Positions 6,093 through 13,247 of a stretch of DNA of 16,731 nucleotides are shown here, one piece after another. Under the pieces are notes generated by a model. The model saw nothing but the letters and a program-made list of their open reading frames with translations. It had not been told where the DNA came from and ran no database searches. Both the position numbers and the translations under genes were made by a program. The stretch comes from Lachnospiraceae bacterium (GTDB lineage Bacteria; Bacillota; Clostridia; Lachnospirales; Lachnospiraceae). The stretch lies in the NCBI GenBank assembly GCA_017412265.1, contig JAFPYK010000122.1, positions 1-16,731 of the forward strand, written 5' to 3'. The stretch's first letter is position 1. Every line of letters starts with the position of its first letter.

Positions 6093-6749
6093 ATGGGACA
6101 GAAGGTTAATCCTCATGGCTTAAGAGTCGGAGTTATTTCTGATTGGGAGTCCAGATGGTATGCGGATTACGATTTCGCTGACAATCTGGTCGAAGACCAT
6201 AAGATCAGAACGTTCCTGAAGAAGAAATTATACAACGCAGGCATCGCCCGCATCGAGATTGAGAGAGCTTCCGACCGCGTGAAGCTGATCATCCACACTG
6301 CCAAGCCCGGTATGGTTATCGGCAAGGGCGGTTCTGAGATCGAGAAGCTGAAGAAGGAACTTGCGGCTTACACCGACAAGAAGGTCCTGGTTGATATCAA
6401 GGAAGTCAAGAGACCCGATGCAAGTGCACAGCTCGTGGCTGAGAGCATCGCTTCCCAGCTGGAGAACCGTGTCTCGTTCCGCCGCGCTATGAAGTCTACC
6501 ATGGGCAGAACCATGAGAGCCGGCGCGAAGGGCATCAAGACTGCGGTCGGCGGTCGTCTGGGCGGCGCTGATATCGCCCGTTCCGAGTTCTACAGCGAGG
6601 GAACCATCCCGCTGCAGACCCTGCGTGCAGACATCGATTACGGCTTTGCAGAGGCTGATACCACCTACGGCAAGTTAGGCGTCAAGGTATGGATCTACAA
6701 GGGCGAAATTCTTCCTGCAAAGGCTAAGAAGGAAGGGAGCGATAAATAA
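6093..6749 (+). CDS. rpsC: 30S ribosomal protein S3
   Basis: The protein has 218 residues and starts MGQKVNPHGLRVGVISDWES. A KH domain with VIGKGGSEIEKLKKEL carries the G-x-x-G loop (GKGG, 77-80). It is followed by the C-terminal S3 domain containing GRLGGADIARSEFYSEGT and PLQTLRADIDYG. S3 lies at the mRNA entry channel. The ATG at 6093 follows AAGGAGGGG. An in-frame start at 5967 would add 42 residues read through rplV and is rejected. Its TAA overlaps the rplP ATG by one base. Confidence 0.98.
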   Translation: MGQKVNPHGLRVGVISDWESRWYADYDFADNLVEDHKIRTFLKKKLYNAGIARIEIERASDRVKLIIHTAKPGMVIGKGGSEIEKLKKELAAYTDKKVLVDIKEVKRPDASAQLVAESIASQLENRVSFRRAMKSTMGRTMRAGAKGIKTAVGGRLGGADIARSEFYSEGTIPLQTLRADIDYGFAEADTTYGKLGVKVWIYKGEILPAKAKKEGSDK

Positions 6750-7183
6750 TGTTAATTCCGAAAAGAACAAAGCATAGAAAACAGTTCCGCGGAACTATGG
6801 CCGGCAAGGCTAACAGAGGTAATAAGATTTCCAACGGCGAGTACGGTATCGTTGCACTCGAGCCCGCCTGGATCCGCTCCAACCAGATCGAGGCTGCCCG
6901 TGTTGCCATGACTCGTTACATCAAGCGTGGCGGACAGGTCTGGATCAAGATCTTCCCCGACAAGCCTGTAACCAAGAGAGCTGCCGGTATCCGTATGGGA
7001 TCCGGTAAAGGTGCTACCGAGTACTGGGTTGCAGTTGTGAAGCCCGGCCGCGTTCTCTTCGAGATCGCCGGTGTGCCGGAAGATGTTGCAAAAGAAGCTC
7101 TCCGTCTTGGAGTTCACAAGCTGCCCTTAAAGTGTAAGATCGTCTCCAAGGCAGATTTAGAGGGAGGTGCCGTCAGTGAGTAA
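6749..7183 (+). CDS. rplP: 50S ribosomal protein L16
   Basis: The protein has 144 residues, the usual size. It begins MLIPKRTKHRKQFRGTMAG and contains RGGQVWIKIFPDKPVTKRA and RMGSGKGATEYWVAVVKPGR, the two L16 signatures. L16 sits near the A-site tRNA elbow and is added late in 50S assembly. Start and rpsC stop share one base (TAATG). The final codons overlap the rpmC start. Confidence 0.98.
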   Translation: MLIPKRTKHRKQFRGTMAGKANRGNKISNGEYGIVALEPAWIRSNQIEAARVAMTRYIKRGGQVWIKIFPDKPVTKRAAGIRMGSGKGATEYWVAVVKPGRVLFEIAGVPEDVAKEALRLGVHKLPLKCKIVSKADLEGGAVSE

Positions 7184-7388
7184 GACTAAGAAGGCGTTAG
7201 ATGCCCTGAAAGCAAAATCCGTCAGCGAGCTGAATGAAGAATTAGTAGCTGCTAAGAAGGAACTCTTCAATTTAAGATTCCAGAACGCGACCAATCAGTT
7301 AGATAACACAAGCAGAATCAAAGAGGTCAGAAGAAACATCGCGCGCGTTGAGACTCTGATTTCGGAAAAGACCAAGGCTGCTCAGTAA
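7176..7388 (+). CDS. rpmC: 50S ribosomal protein L29
   Basis: The protein has 70 residues, MSKTKKALDALKAKSVSEL onward, with two long helices and the typical ELFNLRFQNATNQLDNTSRI segment. L29 lies at the exit site next to L23. The start is GTG at 7176, 8 bases past GGGAGG (7162-7167). A GTG at 7167 in the same frame overlaps that ribosome binding site and is less likely. It overlaps the end of rplP by 8 bases, suggesting translational coupling. Confidence 0.95.
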   Translation: MSKTKKALDALKAKSVSELNEELVAAKKELFNLRFQNATNQLDNTSRIKEVRRNIARVETLISEKTKAAQ

Positions 7389-7409
7389 TCTTAGGAAGGA
7401 GGAATCAAC

Positions 7410-7664
7410 GTGGAGAGAAATCTTAGAAAGACCCGTGTGGGTATGGTTGTCAGCAACAAGATGGATAAGACGATTGTTGTTGCAGTCGTAGATAACGTAA
7501 AGCATCCCCTTTACAATAAGATCGTAAAGAGAACCTATAAATTAAAGGCTCATGACGAGAACAATGAGTGCAATATCGGTGACAGAGTGAGAGTGATGGA
7601 GACGAGACCCTTATCGAAGGATAAGAGATGGAGACTGGTCGAGATCATCGAAAGAGCAAAATAA
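7410..7664 (+). CDS. rpsQ: 30S ribosomal protein S17
   Basis: The protein has 84 residues with an OB fold and starts from GTG: (M)ERNLRKTRVGMVVSNKMDK. The S17 signature HDENNECNIGDRVRVMETRP lies near residues 49-68. AAGGAGG sits just upstream of the GTG. S17 is a primary 16S rRNA binder that helps fold the 5' domain. Confidence 0.97.
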   Translation: MERNLRKTRVGMVVSNKMDKTIVVAVVDNVKHPLYNKIVKRTYKLKAHDENNECNIGDRVRVMETRPLSKDKRWRLVEIIERAK

Positions 7665-7696
7665 TCTGTACTTGTGCGAAAGGAGTAATCAAAGTT

Positions 7697-8065
7697 ATGA
7701 TCCAGCAAGAATCAAGACTTAGGGTTGCCGACAATACCGGTGCAAAGGAATTGCTCTGTATCCGTGTATTAGGAGGCTCTACCAGAAGATATGCAAATAT
7801 CGGCGACATCATCGTCGCGACCGTGAAGGATGCGACCCCTGGTGGCGTTGTGAAGAAGGGTGAGGTCGTTAAGGCCGTTGTTGTTCGTACAAAGCATGGC
7901 GCCCGTCGTAAAGACGGTTCTTATATCAAGTTTGATGAGAACGCTGCCGTGATCATCAAGGATGACAAGAACCCGAGAGGAACCCGTATTTTCGGACCTG
8001 TTGCGAGAGAGCTTCGTGAGAAACAGTTCATGAAGATCGTTTCCCTCGCGCCGGAAGTGTTATAA
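7697..8065 (+). CDS. rplN: 50S ribosomal protein L14
   Basis: The protein has 122 residues, the exact common length. It begins MIQQESRLRVADNTGAKELL and contains GSYIKFDENAAVIIKDDKNP and RGTRIFGPVARELR. L14 lies at the subunit interface and contacts L19 and 16S rRNA. The ATG at 7697 is used because the family starts MIQ. An in-frame start at 7628 would reach back into rpsQ. The AAGGAG upstream is about 12 bases away, slightly longer than neighbouring genes. Confidence 0.98.
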   Translation: MIQQESRLRVADNTGAKELLCIRVLGGSTRRYANIGDIIVATVKDATPGGVVKKGEVVKAVVVRTKHGARRKDGSYIKFDENAAVIIKDDKNPRGTRIFGPVARELREKQFMKIVSLAPEVL

Positions 8066-8078
8066 GGAGGGTATCGAC

Positions 8079-8384
8079 ATGGCAATGCAGAAGATCAAAA
8101 AGGGCGATACCGTCAAGGTAATCGCCGGCAAGGATAAAGGCAAAGAGGGCAAGGTTCTGTCCGTCAAGGACGGCAGAGTCGTTGTTCAGGGCGTGAACAT
8201 GGTGACGAAGCATCAGAAGCCGAGCGCTTCCAACGCGAACGGCGGCATCGTGACCCAGGAGGCCCCCCTGGATGCGTCCAATGTAATGTTAGTAGTAGGC
8301 GGCAAGACCACCAGAGTCGGCTTCGAAGTGCGTGACGGCAAGAAGGTCCGTATCGCCAAGAAGACCGGCGAGGTTGTTCGCTGA
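8079..8384 (+). CDS. rplX: 50S ribosomal protein L24
   Basis: The protein has 101 residues. An N-terminal KOW motif, KKGDTVKVIAGKDKGKEGKV (7-26), is followed by VVVQGVNMVTKHQKPSA. L24 is an assembly initiator of the 50S subunit near the tunnel exit. AAGGAGGG lies 8 bases before the ATG at 8079. A second in-frame ATG two codons later is possible. It sits between L14 and L5 as in most bacteria. Confidence 0.97.
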   Translation: MAMQKIKKGDTVKVIAGKDKGKEGKVLSVKDGRVVVQGVNMVTKHQKPSASNANGGIVTQEAPLDASNVMLVVGGKTTRVGFEVRDGKKVRIAKKTGEVVR

Positions 8385-8404
8385 TCTTAAGAGGAGGAAA
8401 TAAC

Positions 8405-8944
8405 ATGGCAAGATTAAAAGAGACTTATCTGAACGAGATCGCTCCTGCTATGCAGAGCAAGTTCGGTTATAAGAATGTTATGCAGATTCCCAAGCTCGAC
8501 AAGATCGTTGTGAACATGGGTGTCGGCGAAGCGAAGGACAATGCGAAGATCTTAGACTCTGCTGTCAGAGATATGGAGATCATCACCGGCCAGAAGGCTG
8601 TGATCACCAAGGCTAAGAATTCCATCGCTAACTTCAAGATTCGTGAAGGCGTGGCCATCGGCTGCAAGGTTACCTTAAGAGGCGAGAAGATGTATGAGTT
8701 CGCGGACCGTCTGATCAACCTGGCGCTCCCCCGCGTACGTGACTTCCGCGGTGTGAACCCGAACGCGTTCGACGGCAGAGGGAACTATTCTCTCGGTATC
8801 AAGGAACAGTTAATTTTCCCGGAGATCGAATATGACAAGGTCGACAAGGTGAGAGGCATGGATGTTTGCTTCGTTACCACTGCCAAGACCGACGAGGAAG
8901 CTCGTGAGCTGCTTCGGTTATTCGGTATGCCTTTCGCGAAATAA
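8405..8944 (+). CDS. rplE: 50S ribosomal protein L5
   Basis: The protein has 179 residues, the usual length. The conserved block LDKIVVNMGVGEAKDNAKIL is followed by GQKAVITKAKNSIANFKIRE and, near the C-terminus, GMDVCFVTTAKTDEEARELL. L5 forms the 5S rRNP with 5S rRNA and L18, and contacts S13 in an inter-subunit bridge. L18 is encoded a few genes downstream. GAGGAGG precedes the ATG at normal spacing. Confidence 0.98.
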   Translation: MARLKETYLNEIAPAMQSKFGYKNVMQIPKLDKIVVNMGVGEAKDNAKILDSAVRDMEIITGQKAVITKAKNSIANFKIREGVAIGCKVTLRGEKMYEFADRLINLALPRVRDFRGVNPNAFDGRGNYSLGIKEQLIFPEIEYDKVDKVRGMDVCFVTTAKTDEEARELLRLFGMPFAK

Positions 8945-8961
8945 GAGGAGGATAAGGAATT

Positions 8962-9147
8962 ATGGCTAAGACTTCTATGAAGGTGAAACAGCAGCGTCCT
9001 GCAAAGTTTTCCACCAGAGAGTATACGCGCTGCAGAATCTGCGGACGTCCTCATTCTTATCTGAGAAAGTACGGAATCTGCAGAATCTGCTTCCGTGAGT
9101 TAGCTTACAAGGGTGAGATCCCGGGCGTGAAGAAGGCAAGCTGGTAA
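8962..9147 (+). CDS. rpsZ: 30S ribosomal protein S14, zinc-binding short form
   Basis: The protein has 61 residues. Two CxxC pairs lie at Cys24/Cys27 (CRIC) and Cys40/Cys43 (CRIC), the zinc ribbon of the C+ S14 type (rpsN1/rpsZ). The longer zinc-free form found in Proteobacteria is a different paralogue. S14 sits in the 30S head. In Firmicutes the zinc form can be replaced by a C- paralogue under zinc limitation; no such gene is seen here. AGAGGAGG overlaps the end of rplE. Confidence 0.98.
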   Translation: MAKTSMKVKQQRPAKFSTREYTRCRICGRPHSYLRKYGICRICFRELAYKGEIPGVKKASW

Positions 9148-9168
9148 TCTGGAAAGGAGGAAGACAAA

Positions 9169-9573
9169 ATGACAATGAGTGATCCGATTGCGGATATGCT
9201 GACAAGAATCCGCAATGCGAATACGGCGAAGCATGATACCGTTGATGTTCCTGCTTCCAGAATGAAAGTTGCTATCGCAGACATTCTTGCAAAAGAAGGA
9301 TATATCAGAAAATATGACATGGTAGAGAATGAGAAGGGTTTCAAGACCATTCACATTACTCTGAAGTACGGCGCAGACAAGAACGAGAAGGTCATCTCCG
9401 GCATGAAGAGAATCTCCAAGCCCGGCCTTCGCGTTTACGCGAATGTTGAGGAGCTCCCGAGAGTTCTGGGCGGTCTGGGCATCGCTATTATTTCCACCAA
9501 CAAGGGTATTCTGACCGACAAAGAGGCCAGAAAAGAGAACGTCGGCGGCGAAGTATTAGCATTTGTTTGGTAA
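9169..9573 (+). CDS. rpsH: 30S ribosomal protein S8
   Basis: The protein has 134 residues and starts MTMSDPIADMLTRIRNANT. The C-terminal signature VLGGLGIAIISTNKGILTDK and EVLAFVW end are typical. S8 binds the central domain of 16S rRNA, and in E. coli it represses the spc operon. AAAGGAGG lies 8 bases before the ATG at 9169; an in-frame ATG two codons later is a less favoured alternative. A long structured spacer of 111 bases follows before rplF, unlike the tight joins elsewhere. Confidence 0.97.
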   Translation: MTMSDPIADMLTRIRNANTAKHDTVDVPASRMKVAIADILAKEGYIRKYDMVENEKGFKTIHITLKYGADKNEKVISGMKRISKPGLRVYANVEELPRVLGGLGIAIISTNKGILTDKEARKENVGGEVLAFVW

Positions 9574-9574
9574 T

Positions 9575-9665
9575 GATCAGCAGCTTGATCCGGGGCGGGC
9601 ATCGCAGGGCGGTGCGCACCTGGGCAGAGCGCTGAGTGATTCTATATTTGGTTAAAACCCAGAAT
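9575..9665 (+). promoter_or_regulatory. Structured rpsH-rplF spacer
   Basis: GATCA/TGATC (9575-9579, 9586-9590) forms a hairpin. A GC-rich stretch with the palindrome GGTGCGCACC follows. Then comes an AT-rich hairpin with ATTCT paired to AGAAT around a GGTTAAAACC core. There is no promoter-like hexamer pair and no T run after a stem. It may be an RNA processing or protein-binding site; the role is unknown. Confidence 0.3.
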
Positions 9666-9684
9666 TTTTGGAGGTATACGGCAT

Positions 9685-10224
9685 ATGTCACGAATCGGAA
9701 GAATGCCTATCGCGGTACCGGCAGGTGTTACTGTTGATATTGCAGAAAATAACAAGGTGACGGTTAAGGGACCGAAGGGAACTCTTGAGAGAGTCCTTCC
9801 GTCCGAGATGGAGATTAAATTAGAGGGCGCAGAGATCATCGTCAGCAGACCGAACGATCTGAAGAAGATGAAATCCCTTCATGGCCTTACCAGAACACTG
9901 ATCCACAACATGGTTGTCGGTGTGACCGCAGGTTATGAGAAGACTCTGGAAATCAACGGTGTCGGCTACAGAGCTTCCAAGGCCGGCAAGGAACTGACCT
10001 TAAACCTGGGATATTCCCATCCGGTGATCATGATCGATCCTGACGGCATTGAGTCCAAGGTAGATGGCAACAAGATCATCGTATCCGGTATCGACAAGGA
10101 GAAGGTCGGCCAGTACGCAGCTGAGATCAGAGAGAAGAGAGCTCCGGAACCTTACAAGGGCAAAGGAATCAAGTACTCTACTGAGACCATCCGTCGTAAA
10201 GTCGGTAAGGCTGGTAAGAAGTAA
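9685..10224 (+). CDS. rplF: 50S ribosomal protein L6
   Basis: The protein has 179 residues with the two-domain L6 fold. It opens MSRIGRMPIAVPAGVTVDIA, and the C-terminal signature PEPYKGKGIKYSTETIRRKV lies near residues 155-174. L6 lies at the base of the L7/L12 stalk near the factor-binding site. GGAGG (9670-9674) is 10 bases upstream of the ATG. The spacing from rpsH is unusually large. Confidence 0.98.
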   Translation: MSRIGRMPIAVPAGVTVDIAENNKVTVKGPKGTLERVLPSEMEIKLEGAEIIVSRPNDLKKMKSLHGLTRTLIHNMVVGVTAGYEKTLEINGVGYRASKAGKELTLNLGYSHPVIMIDPDGIESKVDGNKIIVSGIDKEKVGQYAAEIREKRAPEPYKGKGIKYSTETIRRKVGKAGKK

Positions 10225-10240
10225 TTGAGGAGGGAGAATA

Positions 10241-10609
10241 ATGGTTAATAAGGTAAGCAGAACTAAGGTTCGTGAGAAAAAGCATTTAAGAATGCGCCAT
10301 CATCTTGCCGGAACGACTGAGAGACCCCGCCTCGCAGTCTTCCGCAGCAACAAGCATATGTATGCTCAGATCATTGATGATTCCGTCGGTAAGACCCTGA
10401 TCTCCGCTTCTACGCTGGACGCAGAAGTCAAGGACCAGGTGGAGTTCACTGACACGGTTGAGGCAGCAGCCTGCGTAGGTACCACGGTCGCCAAGAGAGC
10501 GCTCGAGGCCGGCATCAAAGAGGTCGTATTCGATCGCGGCGGTTACATCTACAAGGGTAAGGTCCAGGCACTGGCTGAGGCAGCTCGCGAAGCCGGTCTT
10601 GAATTCTAA
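10241..10609 (+). CDS. rplR: 50S ribosomal protein L18
   Basis: The protein has 122 residues. A basic N-terminal tail is followed by RPRLAVFRSNKHMYAQIIDD, the L18 signature, and VVFDRGGYIYKGKVQALAEA near the end. L18 binds 5S rRNA together with L5 and anchors it in the central protuberance. GAGGAGGG precedes the ATG. It is 16 bases after rplF and 15 bases before rpsE. Confidence 0.98.
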   Translation: MVNKVSRTKVREKKHLRMRHHLAGTTERPRLAVFRSNKHMYAQIIDDSVGKTLISASTLDAEVKDQVEFTDTVEAAACVGTTVAKRALEAGIKEVVFDRGGYIYKGKVQALAEAAREAGLEF

Positions 10610-10624
10610 GCAGGAGGAAATCAG

Positions 10625-11134
10625 ATGAAACGTGAAATCATTGATCCGAGTCAGTTTGAGTTAGAAGATAAGGTCGTAGCCATCAAGCGCGTTGTCAAGA
10701 CGGTTAAGGGCGGACGTCATATGCGTTTCACCGCACTGGTTGTTGTCGGTGACAAGAACGGTCACGTCGGCGTTGGCCTGGGCAAGGCAATTGAGATTCC
10801 GGAAGCGATCCGTAAGGGCAAAGAGGACGCGATGAAGAAGATCGTCACCGTTCCGATCGACGAGAACGGCAGCGTGCCTCATGACTTCATCGGACAGTTC
10901 GGCAGCGCGGAAGTTCTGCTGAAGAGAAGCCCGGAAGGTACCGGTATCATCGCAGGCGGTCCTGCACGTAACGTCCTGGAGCTCGCGGGCTTCAAGAACA
11001 TCAGAACCAAGTCCTTAGGTTCCAACAATAAGCAGAACGTCGTTCTTGCAACGATGAACGGCTTACGCCACTTAAAGACTGCAGAAGAAGTTGCTCGTCT
11101 TCGCGGCAAGTCCGTGGACGAGGTTTCTGAGTAA
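10625..11134 (+). CDS. rpsE: 30S ribosomal protein S5
   Basis: The protein has 169 residues. An N-terminal double-stranded RNA-binding fold contains KTVKGGRHMRFTALVVVGDK and GHVGVGLGKAIEIPEAIRKG. The C-terminal domain carries GTGIIAGGPARNVLELAG and RTKSLGSNNKQNVV. S5 lines the mRNA entry channel and affects decoding fidelity. GGAGG lies upstream of the ATG. It ends 22 bases before rpmD. Confidence 0.98.
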   Translation: MKREIIDPSQFELEDKVVAIKRVVKTVKGGRHMRFTALVVVGDKNGHVGVGLGKAIEIPEAIRKGKEDAMKKIVTVPIDENGSVPHDFIGQFGSAEVLLKRSPEGTGIIAGGPARNVLELAGFKNIRTKSLGSNNKQNVVLATMNGLRHLKTAEEVARLRGKSVDEVSE

Positions 11135-11156
11135 CTTTTTCAGGAGGTGCAATAAC

Positions 11157-11339
11157 ATGGCAGATAAGTTAAAAGTTACGCTGGTGAAATCCACGATCGG
11201 TGCGCTTCCGAAGCACAGAGCGACGGTTGCGGCTATGGGCCTTAAGAAGCTGAATCATTCGGTCATTCTTCCGAATAACGACGCTACCAAGGGTATGGTG
11301 TTTCAGGTGAAGCACCTGGTGAAGGTTGAGGAAATCTGA
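11157..11339 (+). CDS. rpmD: 50S ribosomal protein L30
   Basis: The protein has 60 residues, MADKLKVTLVKSTIGALPKH onward, including the L30 core GLKKLNHSVILPNND. AGGAGGTG lies 8 bases before the ATG at 11157. A longer start at 11091 inside rpsE is rejected. L30 is a small 50S protein next to helices 38-39. It is followed by a 26-base spacer and the unusual rplO start. Confidence 0.97.
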   Translation: MADKLKVTLVKSTIGALPKHRATVAAMGLKKLNHSVILPNNDATKGMVFQVKHLVKVEEI

Positions 11340-11365
11340 TCCGCATAGAGTTAGGAGGAATATAT

Positions 11366-11806
11366 ATTAATTTATCAGAATTAAGACCGGTTGACGGCTC
11401 CAAACATAATGATAATTTCCGCAGAGGCCGCGGCCACGGTTCCGGCAACGGTAAGACCGCAGGCAAGGGCCACAAGGGCCAGAAGGCTCGTTCCGGAGCT
11501 CCGAGACCGGGCTTCGAGGGCGGCCAGATGCCTCTGTACAGAAGACTCCCTAAGAGAGGCTTCAAGAACATCAATACCAAAGAAATCATTGCGCTCAATG
11601 TCTCCGACCTGAACCGGTATGAGGACGGCGCAGAAGTTACCATCGAATCTCTGATGGAGATCGGATTAATCAGTCACCCGAAGGATGGCGTTAAGATTCT
11701 TGGAAATGGAGAATTAACGAAGAGACTTGATGTTAAGGTGAACGCTTACAGCGCTTCCGCTAAAGAAAAGATCGAGGCTCTTGGTGGAAAAGCTGAGGTG
11801 ATCTGA
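11366..11806 (+). CDS. rplO: 50S ribosomal protein L15, apparent ATT start
   Basis: The protein has 146 residues, the normal length, if read from 11366. The L15 N-terminus NLSELRPVDGSKHNDNFRRG is encoded right after an ATT codon. It is followed by the Gly/Arg-rich signature GRGHGSGNGKTAGKGHKGQK and GFEGGQMPLYRRLPKRGFKN. No ATG, GTG or TTG is in frame between the upstream TGA (11327-11329) and residue 55 (ATG at 11528). Starting at that ATG would delete the essential rRNA-binding tail. AGGAGG (11353-11358) is 7 bases before the ATT, ideal spacing. So either ATT initiates or a G was misread as T. The stop overlaps the secY ATG by one base (TGATG). L15 binds 23S rRNA late in 50S assembly. Confidence 0.93.
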   Translation: MNLSELRPVDGSKHNDNFRRGRGHGSGNGKTAGKGHKGQKARSGAPRPGFEGGQMPLYRRLPKRGFKNINTKEIIALNVSDLNRYEDGAEVTIESLMEIGLISHPKDGVKILGNGELTKRLDVKVNAYSASAKEKIEALGGKAEVI

Positions 11807-13143
11807 TGTTTAAGACATTTGTGGATGCTTTCCGCGTGAAAGAAATCCGTCAGAGACTACTCTACACATTCATTTGCCTTGTTGTTGTGCGCCTGGGCTG
11901 CTTAATTGTGGCACCGGGCGTCAACCAAGCATATGTTGAGTCCTATTTCAGCCAGGCGGTCAACATGGGCTTCTTCGATGCCCTGACCGGTGGATCTCTG
12001 TCCCAGATGTCCATCTTCGCGCTGAATATCTCTCCGTACATCACTTCCTCCATTATCATGGAGCTGCTGACGATCGCAATCCCGAAGCTGGAAGAGATCG
12101 CCAAGGACGGAGAGGAAGGACGGAAGGTCATCACCAAGTATACGCGTTATGTCACGGTAGCTCTTGCAGTACTGGAGAGCGCGGCTCTTGCGATCGGATT
12201 TGGTAACCGCGGACTGTTAACTGGCGGCGCGACCTTCACCAACGTTGTCGTTATGGTTGTCTCCATGACAGCCGGTACGGCGTTCCTGGTCTGGCTCGGC
12301 GAGCAGATTACGGACAAGGGCGAGGGCAACGGTATCTCTATGATCCTGCTCTTCAACATCGTCTCGTCCCTGCCGGTCAGCCTGACCAACTTATACAAGC
12401 AGTTTGTCGGCGGAGCGAAGAACGTCGCTCTCGGCATCATCGCTGCGATCATCATCCTTGCTATCATCCTTGCGATGATCATCTTCGTGGTCATCCTGCA
12501 GGGCGCTGAGAGAAAGATCCCGGTCCAGTACGCCAAGAAGGTACAGGGCAGACGTCTGATCGGCGGACAGAACTCCAATATCCCGATGAAGGTCAACACC
12601 GCAGGTGTTATCCCGGTGATCTTCGCGAGCTCTCTGTTCTCTTTCCCGATCGTCATCGCTTCCTTCGCGGGCGTGTCCGCGGCTTCGGGCGAGGGCGCTA
12701 CGTTCGGCCAGAAGATCCTGAAGGTTCTTTCGACGAATGCGTGGTTTAATTTCTCCAGCTGGGGTGACTTCAAGTATACGATCGGTTGTGTGCTCTACAT
12801 CGTGATGATTATCTTCTTCGCGTATTTCTACACTTCCGTGACCTTCAACCCGCTTGAGATCGCGAACAACATGAAGAAGCAGGGCGGCTTCATCCCCGGT
12901 ATCCGTCCCGGCAAGCCTACCGTAGATTACCTGACCAAGGTGCTGAACAACGTCATCTTCATCGGCGCTATCGCGCTGACGATCGTGGCTATCGTGCCTT
13001 TCATCTTCTCCGGTGCGTTTGGTGCGGATGTCTCTATCGGCGGTACGTCCCTGATCATCGTGGTGGGCGTTGTCCTTGAGACCCTCAAGCAGATCGAGTC
13101 CCAGATGCTGGTTCGCCACTACAAGGGATTCTTAAACGACTAA
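11806..13143 (+). CDS. secY: Preprotein translocase subunit SecY
   Basis: The protein has 445 residues. It begins MFKTFVDAFRVKEIRQRLLY, then shows alternating hydrophobic stretches consistent with ten membrane helices. The C-terminal cytosolic loop region contains QGGFIPGIRPGKPTVDYL, the SecY signature near residues 360-380. SecY forms the channel for Sec-dependent export and membrane insertion with SecE and SecG, driven by SecA or the ribosome. Its start overlaps the rplO stop, so translation is coupled. A 104-base spacer with a strong hairpin separates it from adk. The surface protein at the right end of the window would be a substrate. Confidence 0.98.
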   Translation: MFKTFVDAFRVKEIRQRLLYTFICLVVVRLGCLIVAPGVNQAYVESYFSQAVNMGFFDALTGGSLSQMSIFALNISPYITSSIIMELLTIAIPKLEEIAKDGEEGRKVITKYTRYVTVALAVLESAALAIGFGNRGLLTGGATFTNVVVMVVSMTAGTAFLVWLGEQITDKGEGNGISMILLFNIVSSLPVSLTNLYKQFVGGAKNVALGIIAAIIILAIILAMIIFVVILQGAERKIPVQYAKKVQGRRLIGGQNSNIPMKVNTAGVIPVIFASSLFSFPIVIASFAGVSAASGEGATFGQKILKVLSTNAWFNFSSWGDFKYTIGCVLYIVMIIFFAYFYTSVTFNPLEIANNMKKQGGFIPGIRPGKPTVDYLTKVLNNVIFIGAIALTIVAIVPFIFSGAFGADVSIGGTSLIIVVGVVLETLKQIESQMLVRHYKGFLND

Positions 13144-13147
13144 TAAG

Positions 13148-13199
13148 GAATTCGCAGAATTCAGCCGATAGCTGTAGTGTTTTCGCTACAGCTATTGGC
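13148..13199 (+). promoter_or_regulatory. Strong hairpin in the secY-adk spacer
   Basis: GCCGATAGCTGTAGTG (13164-13179) pairs with CGCTACAGCTATTGGC (13184-13199) around a TTTT loop, a 16-bp stem with wobbles. Just upstream, two GAATTC copies (13148-13153, 13157-13162) form another inverted repeat. No T run follows, so it is not a standard intrinsic terminator. It could stabilise or process the mRNA end after secY, or partially attenuate the adk-map-infA portion. Confidence 0.55.
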
Positions 13200-13247
13200 G
13201 GTTGTGCAGATAAGATCTGATCAGCTGAAGAAAGGATACGAAAACTT

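Noticed and set aside
12391..13119. Minus-strand frame of 242 codons inside secY
   Set aside because: Its Asp/Arg/His-rich composition reflects antisense reading of hydrophobic SecY codons.
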